Notes under the pieces: generated by a model
What the model was told of the DNA's origin: nothing
What the model saw: the letters and a program-made list of their open reading frames with translations, nothing else
The model's database searches: none
In this document: piece after piece, positions 16,900 to 27,970 of the stretch
Position numbering within the stretch: the first letter of the stretch is position 1
Layout: each line of letters starts with the position of its first letter
Assembly: GCA_963746325.1 (NCBI GenBank)
Contig: CAVVBC010000024.1
Location: forward strand, 1 to 64,000
Origin: RPQJ01 sp963746325
GTDB lineage: Bacteria > Pseudomonadota > Gammaproteobacteria > Steroidobacterales > Steroidobacteraceae
Reading direction: 5' to 3'
DNA: 64,000 nt
Program-made: the position numbers and the translations under genes

Positions 16900-18843
16900 G
16901 TGGCCCGCATCCCCCAGCATTTCATCGACGAGCTCGTCGCCCGCACCGACATCATCGAGGTGATCGGCAGTCGCGTGCAGCTCAAGAAAGCCGGGCGCGA
17001 GTACAAGGCGTGCTGCCCGTTCCACGACGAGAAATCGCCTTCGTTCTGGGTGAGCGTGGACAAGCAGTTCTATCACTGCTTCGGCTGCGGCGCGCACGGC
17101 ACGGTACTCGGCTTCCTCATGGAGTACGACCACCTCGGCTTCGTCGAAGCGGTCGAGGATTTGGCTGCTCGAGCCGGGCTTGAGGTGCCGCGCGAGGGCG
17201 GCGCCGCGGCGGGCCCCGTCAATCCGCACGACGAGCTGTACGTGGCGATGGAGCGAGCCGCGCTCTACTTCCGGCAGTGCCTGAGCAGCGACGCGCGCGC
17301 ACGCGACTACGTCAAGCGCCGTGGCATCGAGGCCGATGCCGTGCAGAAATTCGGGATCGGGTACGCCGCCGCGCGCTGGGACGGGCTGCTCGAGCGCTAC
17401 GGCAGCACCGAAGACGAACGTCACGTGCTGCAGCGTGCCGGTCTGATCATCGAGCGCCAGCCGCAGCAGGACGCTGCCGAATCTGGCATTGCGCAGGGCG
17501 CGGGCGGCGGCAGCCACACGCGCGAACGCGGTTTCTACGACCGCTTCCGTGATCGTGTCATGTTCCCGATTCGCGATAACCGTGGTCGTACCATCGGCTT
17601 CGGCGGTCGCGTGCTCGACCAGGGCGAACCGAAGTACCTGAACTCGCCCGAGACCGAGTTGTTCCACAAGGGCCGCGAGCTCTACGGACTGTACGAGGCA
17701 CGCCAGGCGACACGCAGCCTGCAGCGGCTGCTGGTCGTCGAAGGCTACATGGACGTGGTGAGCCTGCATCAGGCCGGCGTCACGTATGCGGTGGCCACAC
17801 TCGGCACGTCGACGACGCCGGACCACCTGCAGCGGATCTTCCGGCTCGTCGGCGAAGTGGTGTTCTGTTTCGACGGCGACCGCGCGGGACGGGCCGCCGC
17901 CTGGCGCGCGCTCGAGAATGCGGTGGCCGAAGTGAAGCAGGGCCGCCAGGTGCGTTTCCTGTTCCTGCCGGACGGACATGATCCCGACTCGCTGGTGCGC
18001 GAGGAAGGCCGGGCCGGCTTCGAACAGCGGCTGGCCGACGCCATCCCGTTGTCCGAATACCTCATTCGTGAACTGTCCGCGCGCGTCGAAACCGGCAGCG
18101 TCGACGGCCGCGCCAAGCTCGTCGAACTTGCCCGCCCCCTGGTGCGCAAGATTCCGTCCGACGTCTACCGCGAGCTTCTGGTCAACCAGCTGGCCGAGGT
18201 CGTGGGCATGCCGGCCACCCGCCTGCAGGCGCTGCTGGGCGGCAACGAGGGGGCCGATGGTGCGCCCCCCGGTACCGCAACGGCGCGCTCGCCAGAATCC
18301 ACCAGAAGTTCATTTTCCGAAAGAAATTCAAGTGGTTACGAGCGGCCAAGCGGACTGGGCGGAGCGCGCTTCGGCGCCTCCCACGCGTCCGCTCCGGGCC
18401 GCGGCAATCTGGTCCGTCAGGCCGTCACGCTGCTGGTGCACCATCCTGGCGCGGCAGCAACGGTCAGCGGCCAGCAGATCGATGCGGTCGCGGCCATCGA
18501 CCGGCCCGGCATCCCCTTGCTGGCCGAGTTACTGACCCAGCTGCGTGAAGACCCGCCCGCCAACACGGCCGCGGTGCTCGAACGCTGGCGGGACCGGCCG
18601 GAACAAGGCTCGCTGGCCAAACTGGCGACGGCTGTCTGCCTGGCACCCGATGCAGCCGGGGCGGCCGCGGAACTCCGGTCCGCGCTCAACCGTCTGATCA
18701 GCGACGAGTCGCCGGTTCGGCGGCTGGACGAATTGATGGCCAAAGCCCGCGATTCGGCGCTGGACGAGGCCGAAAAGCAGGAGCTGCAGGCACTTTTGCA
18801 GTTGCGCAGCCCCACCTCCCGCAGGCCACCCGCCGCTGGATAA
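16900..18843 (+). CDS. dnaG: DNA primase
   Basis: Makes RNA primers for replication. The CHC2 zinc finger is visible as CCPFHDEK and CFGCGAHG. The TOPRIM core follows (LLVVEGYMDVV, then FCFDGDRAGRAA), and a C-terminal DnaB-binding region ends the protein. I prefer the GTG start at 16900 (MARIPQHFIDELVARTD, matching the family N-terminus). An ATG at 16813 would add 29 Pro/Thr-rich residues without family similarity. This gives 647 residues, longer than E. coli because of the linker around 440-510. Confidence 0.94.
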   Translation: MARIPQHFIDELVARTDIIEVIGSRVQLKKAGREYKACCPFHDEKSPSFWVSVDKQFYHCFGCGAHGTVLGFLMEYDHLGFVEAVEDLAARAGLEVPREGGAAAGPVNPHDELYVAMERAALYFRQCLSSDARARDYVKRRGIEADAVQKFGIGYAAARWDGLLERYGSTEDERHVLQRAGLIIERQPQQDAAESGIAQGAGGGSHTRERGFYDRFRDRVMFPIRDNRGRTIGFGGRVLDQGEPKYLNSPETELFHKGRELYGLYEARQATRSLQRLLVVEGYMDVVSLHQAGVTYAVATLGTSTTPDHLQRIFRLVGEVVFCFDGDRAGRAAAWRALENAVAEVKQGRQVRFLFLPDGHDPDSLVREEGRAGFEQRLADAIPLSEYLIRELSARVETGSVDGRAKLVELARPLVRKIPSDVYRELLVNQLAEVVGMPATRLQALLGGNEGADGAPPGTATARSPESTRSSFSERNSSGYERPSGLGGARFGASHASAPGRGNLVRQAVTLLVHHPGAAATVSGQQIDAVAAIDRPGIPLLAELLTQLREDPPANTAAVLERWRDRPEQGSLAKLATAVCLAPDAAGAAAELRSALNRLISDESPVRRLDELMAKARDSALDEAEKQELQALLQLRSPTSRRPPAAG

Positions 18844-18869
18844 TCGGGACGACTGGCGGGCCGGCTGCA

Positions 18870-18878
18870 TGGTACAAT
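18870..18878 (+). promoter_or_regulatory. Extended -10 promoter before rpoD
   Basis: TGGTACAAT forms an extended -10 element 37 bp before the rpoD start. No good -35 is visible. It would allow rpoD expression separate from dnaG. Confidence 0.4.
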
Positions 18879-18914
18879 TCCGCTCTTTTTTAGACCCCTC
18901 TTGAGGCGTCCATC

Positions 18915-21299
<2,385 letters not shown>

Positions 21300-21313
21300 G
21301 TCCGGCGCAAACG

Positions 21314-21346
21314 AAAAGGCCCTCTTCGCAGGAAGGGGGCCTTTTT
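21314..21346 (+). terminator. Rho-independent terminator of rpoD
   Basis: AAAGGCCC pairs with GGGCCTTT around a short bulged loop, followed by a T-run, 15 bp after the rpoD stop codon. Confidence 0.75.
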
Positions 21347-21383
21347 CATTGGTGGACTCGCGCGCCCGCTGGGCGCGGAATGC

Positions 21384-21461
21384 CTAGTGCAGCGCTTCCT
21401 CGATCTGCTGCAGCATGTACAACACCACCGACGCGATGATCACGATGCCTGAGATTTCCAT
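21384..21461 (-). CDS. Possible 25-residue single-pass membrane peptide
   Basis: The reading frame encodes MEISGIVIIASVVLYMLQQI and ends EEALH. A hydrophobic span at residues 4-17 would cross the membrane once. A GGAG sequence 7 bases before the ATG is a good ribosome site. No family is recognised, and such a short frame could be chance. The rest of 21347-21639 holds nothing else that I can support. Confidence 0.4.
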   Translation of the reverse strand: MEISGIVIIASVVLYMLQQIEEALH

Positions 21462-21639
21462 GAGTCACTCCGTTCGACGATGACTGCCCGTTTGGCGTCC
21501 GAGCAGGATCACCCAAGTGCATTGCTGCGGCGCGTCAACACGTCTAGGTTTTTGTGACAGGTGCGCCGACTTGCGCAAAGCGTGACGCACGTCCCGTTCT
21601 GCGTCAGGAATGCCGCCGCCCGCGGGCGCGGTGCGTGCG

Positions 21640-22932
21640 TCAGGCGGGACGCTCGTGCTCGTCGTGGATCAGGCTGTGGTCGCGCGTTTCGCGCAGGCGC
21701 AGGGTCGCCACGAGCCCGACCACCATCATGCCCGCCACGATCCAGAAGAACGCCGGCTCGTGGCCGATTTTCTTCAGGTACAGGGCAGCGGTTTCCGCGT
21801 TGCCGCCGAAGATGGCCTGTGCGATCGCATAAGGCACCGCGACGCCGAGTGCACGGACATGCGCCGGGTACAGCTCAGCCTTGAACACGGCGCTGAGTCC
21901 GCAGTAACCGGACAGCAGCAGCAACGGCACGAGGCCGAGGAAGAACGCGGCGACGGGGCTCGTGGCAGTCGCGAGCGCCGAGAGCACCGGCACGCTCACC
22001 AGGGCAAGGCCGCCGAAGGAAGCCAGCAGCGTGCGCCGGTGGCCGACACGATCTGCCAGCCATCCCGCCAGCGGCGGCAGGAACATGAACGTGGCGAGCA
22101 GCAACGTCACCACCCCTGACGCCGTCGCCTTGTCGAACCCCGCGCTGTTCACCAGCAGTTTCTGCATGTAGGCCGTGTACGTGTAAAAACCGAGGCCGCC
22201 CGCCGCGGTCAGCGCCATCACGGTGATCGTCTCCCGCGGGTACTGCACGAACACGGTCCACGCCCGCCCGCGCTCCTGCACCCCTGCCGCTGCCTGCGTG
22301 AACGCCCGGGTCTCATGGATGCCGCGACGCATCCACCAGACGACGATCGCCAGCAGCGCCCCGACCACGAAAGGTACGCGCCACCCCCAGGCGTAGAGCT
22401 CGGCCTCGGTCAGCACGTTCTGCAGCAGCACCAGCAACAGCAACGCGGCGAGCTGACCTCCGGTGAGCGTCACGTAGAGAAAGCCGGACCAGAACCCGCG
22501 ACGCGTGCGCTCCGCCATTTCGGTGATGTAGGTCGCCGAGGCGCCGTATTCGCCGCCAACCGACAGACCCTGCAGCACGCGGGCCAGCAGCAGCAGCGCC
22601 GGCGACAGCAGCCCGAGACCGGTGGGAATCACGGCGATCAACAGCGAACCGACGCACATCATCGCCACGGACAGCGTCAGGGCGGCGCGGCGTCCCGCGC
22701 GATCTGCATACGTGCCGAAGACGAGCGCGCCCACGGGTCGCGCGACGAAGCCCACGGCAAAGATCGCCGCGGTGGCCAGCAACTGCGCGGTCTGGTCGCC
22801 CGCGGGGAAGAATGCACGCGAGAAATAGAGTGCGAACGCCGAGTAGGCGAACCAGTCGAACCACTCGACGAAGTTTCCCGCCGAGCCGCCGAGGATGTTC
22901 TTCAGGCGCTGCGCCGGCGACAACGTCGTCAC
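21640..22932 (-). CDS. MFS transporter, metabolite:H+ symporter (MHS) family
   Basis: Twelve-helix proton symporter of the KgtP/ProP type for dicarboxylates, betaine or proline. The N-terminus GNFVEWFDWFAYSAFALYFS is the MHS hallmark. The loop 2-3 motif GTYADRAGRR and the RVLQGLSVGGEYG signature follow. Its ATG overlaps the stop of the TAXI protein gene (ATGA). It thus closes a three-gene transporter operon with gltS; 2-oxoglutarate or another dicarboxylate is a reasonable substrate guess. Confidence 0.85.
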   Translation of the reverse strand: MTTLSPAQRLKNILGGSAGNFVEWFDWFAYSAFALYFSRAFFPAGDQTAQLLATAAIFAVGFVARPVGALVFGTYADRAGRRAALTLSVAMMCVGSLLIAVIPTGLGLLSPALLLLARVLQGLSVGGEYGASATYITEMAERTRRGFWSGFLYVTLTGGQLAALLLLVLLQNVLTEAELYAWGWRVPFVVGALLAIVVWWMRRGIHETRAFTQAAAGVQERGRAWTVFVQYPRETITVMALTAAGGLGFYTYTAYMQKLLVNSAGFDKATASGVVTLLLATFMFLPPLAGWLADRVGHRRTLLASFGGLALVSVPVLSALATATSPVAAFFLGLVPLLLLSGYCGLSAVFKAELYPAHVRALGVAVPYAIAQAIFGGNAETAALYLKKIGHEPAFFWIVAGMMVVGLVATLRLRETRDHSLIHDEHERPA

Positions 22933-24482
22933 GGCGCGGGTCCGGCTGAACTCCGTTCAACGGGCACGATGGACGGTGCCGTCGCCACCCCAGGTGGGTG
23001 TGCAGCCTTGTCCGCCGCGAAGAACGCGGCTGCTCCATCGTGCAGTGGAATCGTTACGCCAGTGAGCGCGCGAGCGCGCGACAGGCGCGATGCGCTGACG
23101 CCCCGCTCGATCTCGGGACCGCTCGCGTAGAGAAATTCGAGCACCTTGTGGATCGAGGCATCGGCCACCCCGGCATTTGCCACCAGCAGCGCGGTGGCTG
23201 CGAGCGTAGGCACGCTGCCGTGCTGCCACGCATAGGTGCGCTCGGGGATGGACAACGGCACCAGCCCGGGGACGGCCTCGGCCAGGCCAGACATCGCAGT
23301 CGGGTCGAGCGGCAGCAGTTGCAACGGCGTCTGCGCCGCAGCGCTCGCGAGCTGCGCCCAGGGGGCCGAGACCACCTCGATGACCGCATCGAGGTGCCCG
23401 GCAGTGAGCAATTGCAGGGCTGCCGCCGGTTGGCTCGAGTCGACCAGGACATAGTCACCCGGATTGAGCCCGTGCGCGCGCAGCACCTGCAGCGCGGTAT
23501 GGCGCGTGCCCGAGCCGCGGTTGCCGACGGCGATCCGCGCGCCGCGCAGCGCCGCGATCGAGCCGAAGTTGTCGGCCTCGCGCACGACGACGTGAACAGG
23601 CTCGGGAAACAGCGCGGTCACGGCGCGCAGGTGCCGCAGTGGGCCGTGCACGGCGAATGCCCCCTGCCCGGTCACGGCCGCAGCGGCGACGTCGCTCTGC
23701 ACCAGGCCGAAGCGCGCCTCGCCCGCATCGAGCATCAAGGCGTTGGCGACGCTGCCGGCGGTATTGACCTGCGCGACGGACCATTGCTCGCTGCGCGGGC
23801 GCAGTGACTCGACGAAGCGCATGTACTCGCCGCCAGCGGGTCCGCTGGCGACGAGCCAGCCCTCGTCGCCGCGGTTCAGCCGCAGCCTGATGTCCCGCAA
23901 CGCCTCGCCCAGTTCCTGCGCCACGATCGCGTCGTCGGCGTCGTGCAGGCCGGGCGTCGTGTTGACGATGCCGGCGAGGCGCTCGATCAGCTCGGTCGCC
24001 TTCACTGCGGACCCGGCGCCTGCAACTGCCGGCGCGGCGACTGCGGGAGGCAGCAGCGACGCCACCCACGCAGCGTCCACCTTGCTGTAGATCATCGACC
24101 CATACACCCGCAGCTCCCGGTCCTTGCCGCTGCGCCCGCCCGCCAGGCCGATCACGCCTTCGTCCGTCGCGCCGAGCGCATTCGCAATCAACTCCGGGCT
24201 CAGGCCGCTCCAGTCCGAGGGGTCGTAGGGCGCGGTGAAGGCCAGCACGGCGTTGTAATAGACGATGGCCTGCGACCGGCCGTCCGCGCTTGCCGCGAAC
24301 GGCGCGCTGCCCTGCCGCTTGATCGACCGGACCTCGAGCATGCGACTGCCGAACAGCGTGTCGAGCTGTTGCTGCACGTCACGCTGCAGGCCGGCATCAT
24401 CGGGGCCGCGCGTGCAGCCAGCCAGCGCCAGCGCCAGCGCGAGGATCAGCCAGCCCAGGCAGCCGCGCAGCGTGCCCGTCAT
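22929..24482 (-). CDS. TAXI-family TRAP solute-binding protein (lipoprotein)
   Basis: Periplasmic binding protein of the TAXI group, usually for glutamate-like or dicarboxylate ligands. A lipobox (LALAGCTR) ends the signal peptide at about residue 22. Family blocks are VQSDVAAAAVTGQGAF, LRAVTALFPEPVHVVV and ARIAVGNRGSGTRHTALQ. It is about 517 residues, longer than usual because of an N-terminal region of some 170 residues. No TRAP membrane subunits adjoin it. It sits between gltS and an MHS permease, an unusual pairing. Confidence 0.83.
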   Translation of the reverse strand: MTGTLRGCLGWLILALALALAGCTRGPDDAGLQRDVQQQLDTLFGSRMLEVRSIKRQGSAPFAASADGRSQAIVYYNAVLAFTAPYDPSDWSGLSPELIANALGATDEGVIGLAGGRSGKDRELRVYGSMIYSKVDAAWVASLLPPAVAAPAVAGAGSAVKATELIERLAGIVNTTPGLHDADDAIVAQELGEALRDIRLRLNRGDEGWLVASGPAGGEYMRFVESLRPRSEQWSVAQVNTAGSVANALMLDAGEARFGLVQSDVAAAAVTGQGAFAVHGPLRHLRAVTALFPEPVHVVVREADNFGSIAALRGARIAVGNRGSGTRHTALQVLRAHGLNPGDYVLVDSSQPAAALQLLTAGHLDAVIEVVSAPWAQLASAAAQTPLQLLPLDPTAMSGLAEAVPGLVPLSIPERTYAWQHGSVPTLAATALLVANAGVADASIHKVLEFLYASGPEIERGVSASRLSRARALTGVTIPLHDGAAAFFAADKAAHPPGVATAPSIVPVERSSAGPAP

Positions 24483-24483
24483 G

Positions 24484-25695
24484 TCAGAAACCCAGCGCCG
24501 GCAGGGCGAAGTACGCCTGCAGCACCAGCGCATTGGCGATGTCCGCAAAGAACGCCCCGACGATGGGAATCAGCAGGAACGCGAGCGGCGCGGCACCGTG
24601 TCGCTGCGTCAGGGTCTGCATGACCGACATCGCCACCGCAGTGGTCGCGAGACCTGCCGCCACCTGCCCGCCCGCCACCACCGCCGCGTCGTAGTCGTTG
24701 CCCAGCGCGCGGCTGGTGATGAAATAGGCGAAGGCTGCCGTCAGCAGCGCGTTGACGACGACGATCAGCAGCAGCGGCCCGGCGAGCGTGGCCAGGTCAA
24801 GGATGCGCATCGACATCAGCGCCATGATCAGGAACAGCGAGAGCGATACCCCTCCCACCGCCTGCGCCGCCCGATCGTTGATGCCTTCGATGCGAAAAAG
24901 AGTGGCGACGTTACGCACGACCATGCCGACCAGCAGTGCCCACAGGAAATCGGGCAGCAGGATGCCCGTCCCCCGCATGAGCCCGTGCACCAGGGAAGCC
25001 ACACCGATGCAGAGCAGGCACACGAGCAGCACGAACAGCAACTGCTCGGTGGTGATGGGCATGAACAACGGGTTCTCGAGCGGCGTTGCGCTGGCGGGCG
25101 CCTGGCCTGTCGCCTGCTGCGTGCGCGCCCGCGCGCGCCGCATCAACCGCTCGGCCACCGGTCCGGACAGCAGGCTGCCGAGGATCAGGCCCGCCGTTGC
25201 GGCTGCCATGCCGAGTTCCATGGCACCCTGCAGGTTGCGGGTCTCGCCGAAGCTCGCGGCATAGGCCGCCGCGGTGCCGTGGCCGCCCGTCAATGCGATG
25301 GAGCCGCCCAGCAGCCCCACCAGCGGGTGCAGGTCGAGCAGGCGCGCCATGGCCAGGCCCACGGCGTTCTGCAGTGTCATCAGCAGCACGAACAGCAGCA
25401 GCAGGATGACCAGCTTGCGGCCGCCGCGCGCCAGCGACCGCACATCGGCGCCGAGGCCGAGCGTGGCGAAGAACGCGAGCAGCAGCGGATCCTTGAGCGC
25501 GTCATCCATGGTGAACTCGACCGGCACGGCGAGTCCCACGAGGGCCAGCACCAGCGCGAACAGGAAACCGCCGACGACCGGTACCGGGATGCTGTAGCGC
25601 TGCAGCAGCGCCGACTGCCGCACGAGCAACTGGCCGACGAAGAACAGCGCCGTCGACAGCGCGAGCGTCGCGAACAGGTTCAGGTTGATCGTCAC
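24484..25695 (-). CDS. gltS: Sodium/glutamate symporter
   Basis: Na+-coupled glutamate uptake carrier with about ten membrane helices. Characteristic stretches are YSIPVPVVGGFLFALVLA, the re-entrant loop LLGGSIALTGGHGTAAAYA, and the second repeat's GGQVAAGLATTAVAMSV. It is 403 residues, the usual length. First gene of the operon, one base away from the TAXI protein start. The binding protein and MHS permease downstream suggest a shared task in amino-acid or dicarboxylate uptake. Confidence 0.92.
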   Translation of the reverse strand: MTINLNLFATLALSTALFFVGQLLVRQSALLQRYSIPVPVVGGFLFALVLALVGLAVPVEFTMDDALKDPLLLAFFATLGLGADVRSLARGGRKLVILLLLFVLLMTLQNAVGLAMARLLDLHPLVGLLGGSIALTGGHGTAAAYAASFGETRNLQGAMELGMAAATAGLILGSLLSGPVAERLMRRARARTQQATGQAPASATPLENPLFMPITTEQLLFVLLVCLLCIGVASLVHGLMRGTGILLPDFLWALLVGMVVRNVATLFRIEGINDRAAQAVGGVSLSLFLIMALMSMRILDLATLAGPLLLIVVVNALLTAAFAYFITSRALGNDYDAAVVAGGQVAAGLATTAVAMSVMQTLTQRHGAAPLAFLLIPIVGAFFADIANALVLQAYFALPALGF

Positions 25696-25718
25696 TGGAG
25701 CGCGCGCCTGGAGCGGGT

Positions 25719-26372
25719 TCAGCGCCCGATCGTACCGGCTGCCGCCGTGCGCTCAAAATCCGCGTCGGCGCTCGCCAGGTCGCTCGCGCAGAAGCCGAGG
25801 TCGCGCAAGAGGCCGTCGTTGAGCCGGTAGACCCAGGCGTGGACGGTCAGCGAGCGGCCGCGCTCCCAGGCCTGCTGGACGATCGTCGTGCGGCACACGC
25901 GACGCGCCTGGTGCAGCACGTTCAGTTCGCACAGGCGGTCGGCGCGCTCGGCGTCGGTCGGCAGCTCGGCGAGCTGCGCTGCGAAGCTGCGCGCGATGTC
26001 GCGAATCGGCAGCAGCCAGTTGTCGACGAGGCCGAGCGGCCGCTGCTCGAAGGCGGCGATGACGCCGCCGCAGCCGTAGTGGCCGCACACGATCACGTGC
26101 TCGATGCCGAGCACGTCGATGGCGTACTGCAGCACCGAGAGGCAGCTGAAATCGTTATGAAACACGAGGTTTGCGACGTTGCGATGCACGAACAGCTCGC
26201 CCGGCGCGAGGCCGACGATCTCGTTCGCGGGCACGCGGCTGTCGGAGCAGCCGATCCACAGATGGCGCGGCGATTGCTGCGCTGAAAGCTCGCCGAAGAA
26301 GCCGGGATGCCGCTCCTCGGTCCGTGCCGCCCAGCGCCGGTTGTTGACGAACAGTTCGGGCAACTTGTCCAT
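25719..26372 (-). CDS. can: Beta-class carbonic anhydrase
   Basis: Zinc enzyme that interconverts CO2 and bicarbonate in the cytoplasm. Zinc ligands are visible as Cys42 and Asp44 (IGCSDSR) and the His/Cys pair of CGHYGCGGV. The N-terminus MDKLPELFVNNRRWA and the length of 217 residues match the E. coli Can type. It lies 23 bp upstream of gltS on the same strand, so it may be co-transcribed with the transporter operon. Confidence 0.93.
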   Translation of the reverse strand: MDKLPELFVNNRRWAARTEERHPGFFGELSAQQSPRHLWIGCSDSRVPANEIVGLAPGELFVHRNVANLVFHNDFSCLSVLQYAIDVLGIEHVIVCGHYGCGGVIAAFEQRPLGLVDNWLLPIRDIARSFAAQLAELPTDAERADRLCELNVLHQARRVCRTTIVQQAWERGRSLTVHAWVYRLNDGLLRDLGFCASDLASADADFERTAAAGTIGR

Positions 26373-26572
26373 TGGCGCTCACCCTCGACGAACGATTCGC
26401 GGAGTCTAGCAAGGGGCTCTCGAGAGCGCTGACGACGACCGGACCAGGCCACACAGGCGCGCTCGGCGCGATGGTGTCGGCGCACGCGGACATTGACCTC
26501 TCAGCAAGTTGCGGTTAGCGTGCGCGCCGACTGACCCGACTGACTGTTCATCTATAAAGGAAACTGAAGACC

Positions 26573-26689
26573 ATGGCAGCAAAGAAGAAGGCCGCGAAGA
26601 AGAAGTCCGTCGCCGCGAAGGCCGCACCGAAGAAGTCGGTTGCAAAGAAGGCCCCGGCGAAGAAGAAGGCCGCGGCCAAGAAGAAGTAA
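26573..26689 (+). CDS. 38-residue Lys/Ala-rich histone-H1-like protein
   Basis: The product is almost wholly Lys, Ala, Pro, Ser and Val, built from KKA/AKK/APKK repeats (begins MAAKKKAAKKKSVAAKAAPK). Such proteins bind DNA nonspecifically, like bacterial H1 homologues. AAGG lies 13 bases before the ATG, and a strong terminator follows at 26695, so this is a single-gene unit. The bias matches the RpoD N-terminal extension in the same window. It is too short for standard gene calling. Confidence 0.72.
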   Translation: MAAKKKAAKKKSVAAKAAPKKSVAKKAPAKKKAAAKKK

Positions 26690-26694
26690 GCGAG

Positions 26695-26722
26695 AGGGCG
26701 CCGGGCAACCGGCGCCCTTTCC
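26695..26722 (+). terminator. Terminator of the Lys/Ala-rich gene
   Basis: A perfect 10-bp stem (AGGGCGCCGG and its complement) with a GCAA loop and a short T/C tail, starting 6 bp after the TAA stop. Confidence 0.7.
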
Positions 26723-26784
26723 ACATCAGGGGTACGCTTCTCCCCGCTCCACCGCATCGCGCCGTCTCTGCTAATCTGCCCAGC

Positions 26785-27960
26785 GTGCTTCTCCTCCGCC
26801 ACGCCGACGTCCATGCGCCGCGCCCGCTGGGCCTGCAGTCCCTCCTCATCGGCGGTGGCCAGATCCTCTGGATGGGTCCGGACCGCGACCTGCCCGCACT
26901 GCCTGCCGCACTGGCCGACTGCACGACAGCAATCGACCTTGCCGGCCTGCGGCTGATACCCGGCCTCATCGATGGCCACGTGCACGTCACCGGCGGTGGC
27001 GGCGAAGCCGGATTCAGCACGCGCGTGCCTGCGGTGCCGCTCACTCGCTACACGCTCGCCGGCGTGACGACGGTCGTCGGCCTGCTCGGCACCGACGACG
27101 TCACCCGCGGCCCGCGCGACCTGCTCGCCCAGGTTTACGCACTGCGCGAGCAAGGCCTCAACGCCTACGGTTATGCCGGCGGCTACCACGTGCCGCTCGC
27201 CACACTCACCGCCAACGTCCGTACGGACCTGGTCCTGCTCGAGCCGTTGCTCGGAATCGGCGAAGTCGCCATCAGCGATCACCGCTCCAGCCAGCCCACG
27301 TTCGACGAGATCCTGCGACTCGCCGCGGATGCCCACGTCGCGGGCCTCATGACGGGCAAGGCCGGCATCCTGCACCTGCACCTGGGCGATGGCCCGCGCG
27401 GGCTCGAGTTCGTGCGGCGCGCCCTGCGCGAGTGCGAAATCCCGGCGCGTGTGTTCAACCCCACGCACGTGAACCGGCGCAAGGCCCTGTTCGAGGAAGC
27501 CGTTGAACTGGCTCGCGCCGGATGCACGATCGACCTGACGGCCTTTCCGGTCGCTGAAGGCGAGGACGCGTACACGGCCGCCGCAGCCCTGCAGCGCTAC
27601 CTTGCGAGCGGGGCGCCGGCGGACCGCATCACGGTCAGCTCGGATGCCGGCGGCTGCCTGCCCTGTTTTGACGGCGAGGGCCGTGTCTGCAGCATGGAGG
27701 TGGGCTCCTCGGGCGCCCTGCTGGAAACCCTGCAGGCGCTGGTGGCCGATGGCACGCCACTGGCGGTGGCGCTGCCCGCCTTCACCTCCAACCCGGCCCG
27801 CTTGTTGCGCCTGGCCGGCAAAGGGCGGGTCGAGACCGGGGCTGATGCCGACCTGGTCGCATTGGACGCGACAGGAGCCGTTCAGACCGTCATCATCGGG
27901 GGGCAGATCCACGTCCGCGACGGCGAGGCCGTCCGGCGGGGCACGTTCGAGAGTCGTTAG
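26785..27960 (+). CDS. iadA: Isoaspartyl dipeptidase (beta-aspartyl peptidase)
   Basis: Amidohydrolase that splits beta-aspartyl dipeptides. Metal-site motifs are DGHVHVTGG (about residues 66-74), the carboxylated-lysine region MTGKAGILHLHLGD, FNPTHVN, and SSDAGGCLPCFD. The GTG start at 26785 gives 391 residues, the same length as E. coli IadA. It is the first gene of the cyanophycin locus. Cyanophycinase releases beta-Asp-Arg dipeptides, which this enzyme would complete to aspartate and arginine. Confidence 0.9.
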   Translation: MLLLRHADVHAPRPLGLQSLLIGGGQILWMGPDRDLPALPAALADCTTAIDLAGLRLIPGLIDGHVHVTGGGGEAGFSTRVPAVPLTRYTLAGVTTVVGLLGTDDVTRGPRDLLAQVYALREQGLNAYGYAGGYHVPLATLTANVRTDLVLLEPLLGIGEVAISDHRSSQPTFDEILRLAADAHVAGLMTGKAGILHLHLGDGPRGLEFVRRALRECEIPARVFNPTHVNRRKALFEEAVELARAGCTIDLTAFPVAEGEDAYTAAAALQRYLASGAPADRITVSSDAGGCLPCFDGEGRVCSMEVGSSGALLETLQALVADGTPLAVALPAFTSNPARLLRLAGKGRVETGADADLVALDATGAVQTVIIGGQIHVRDGEAVRRGTFESR

Positions 27961-27970
27961 GAGCAGCACG

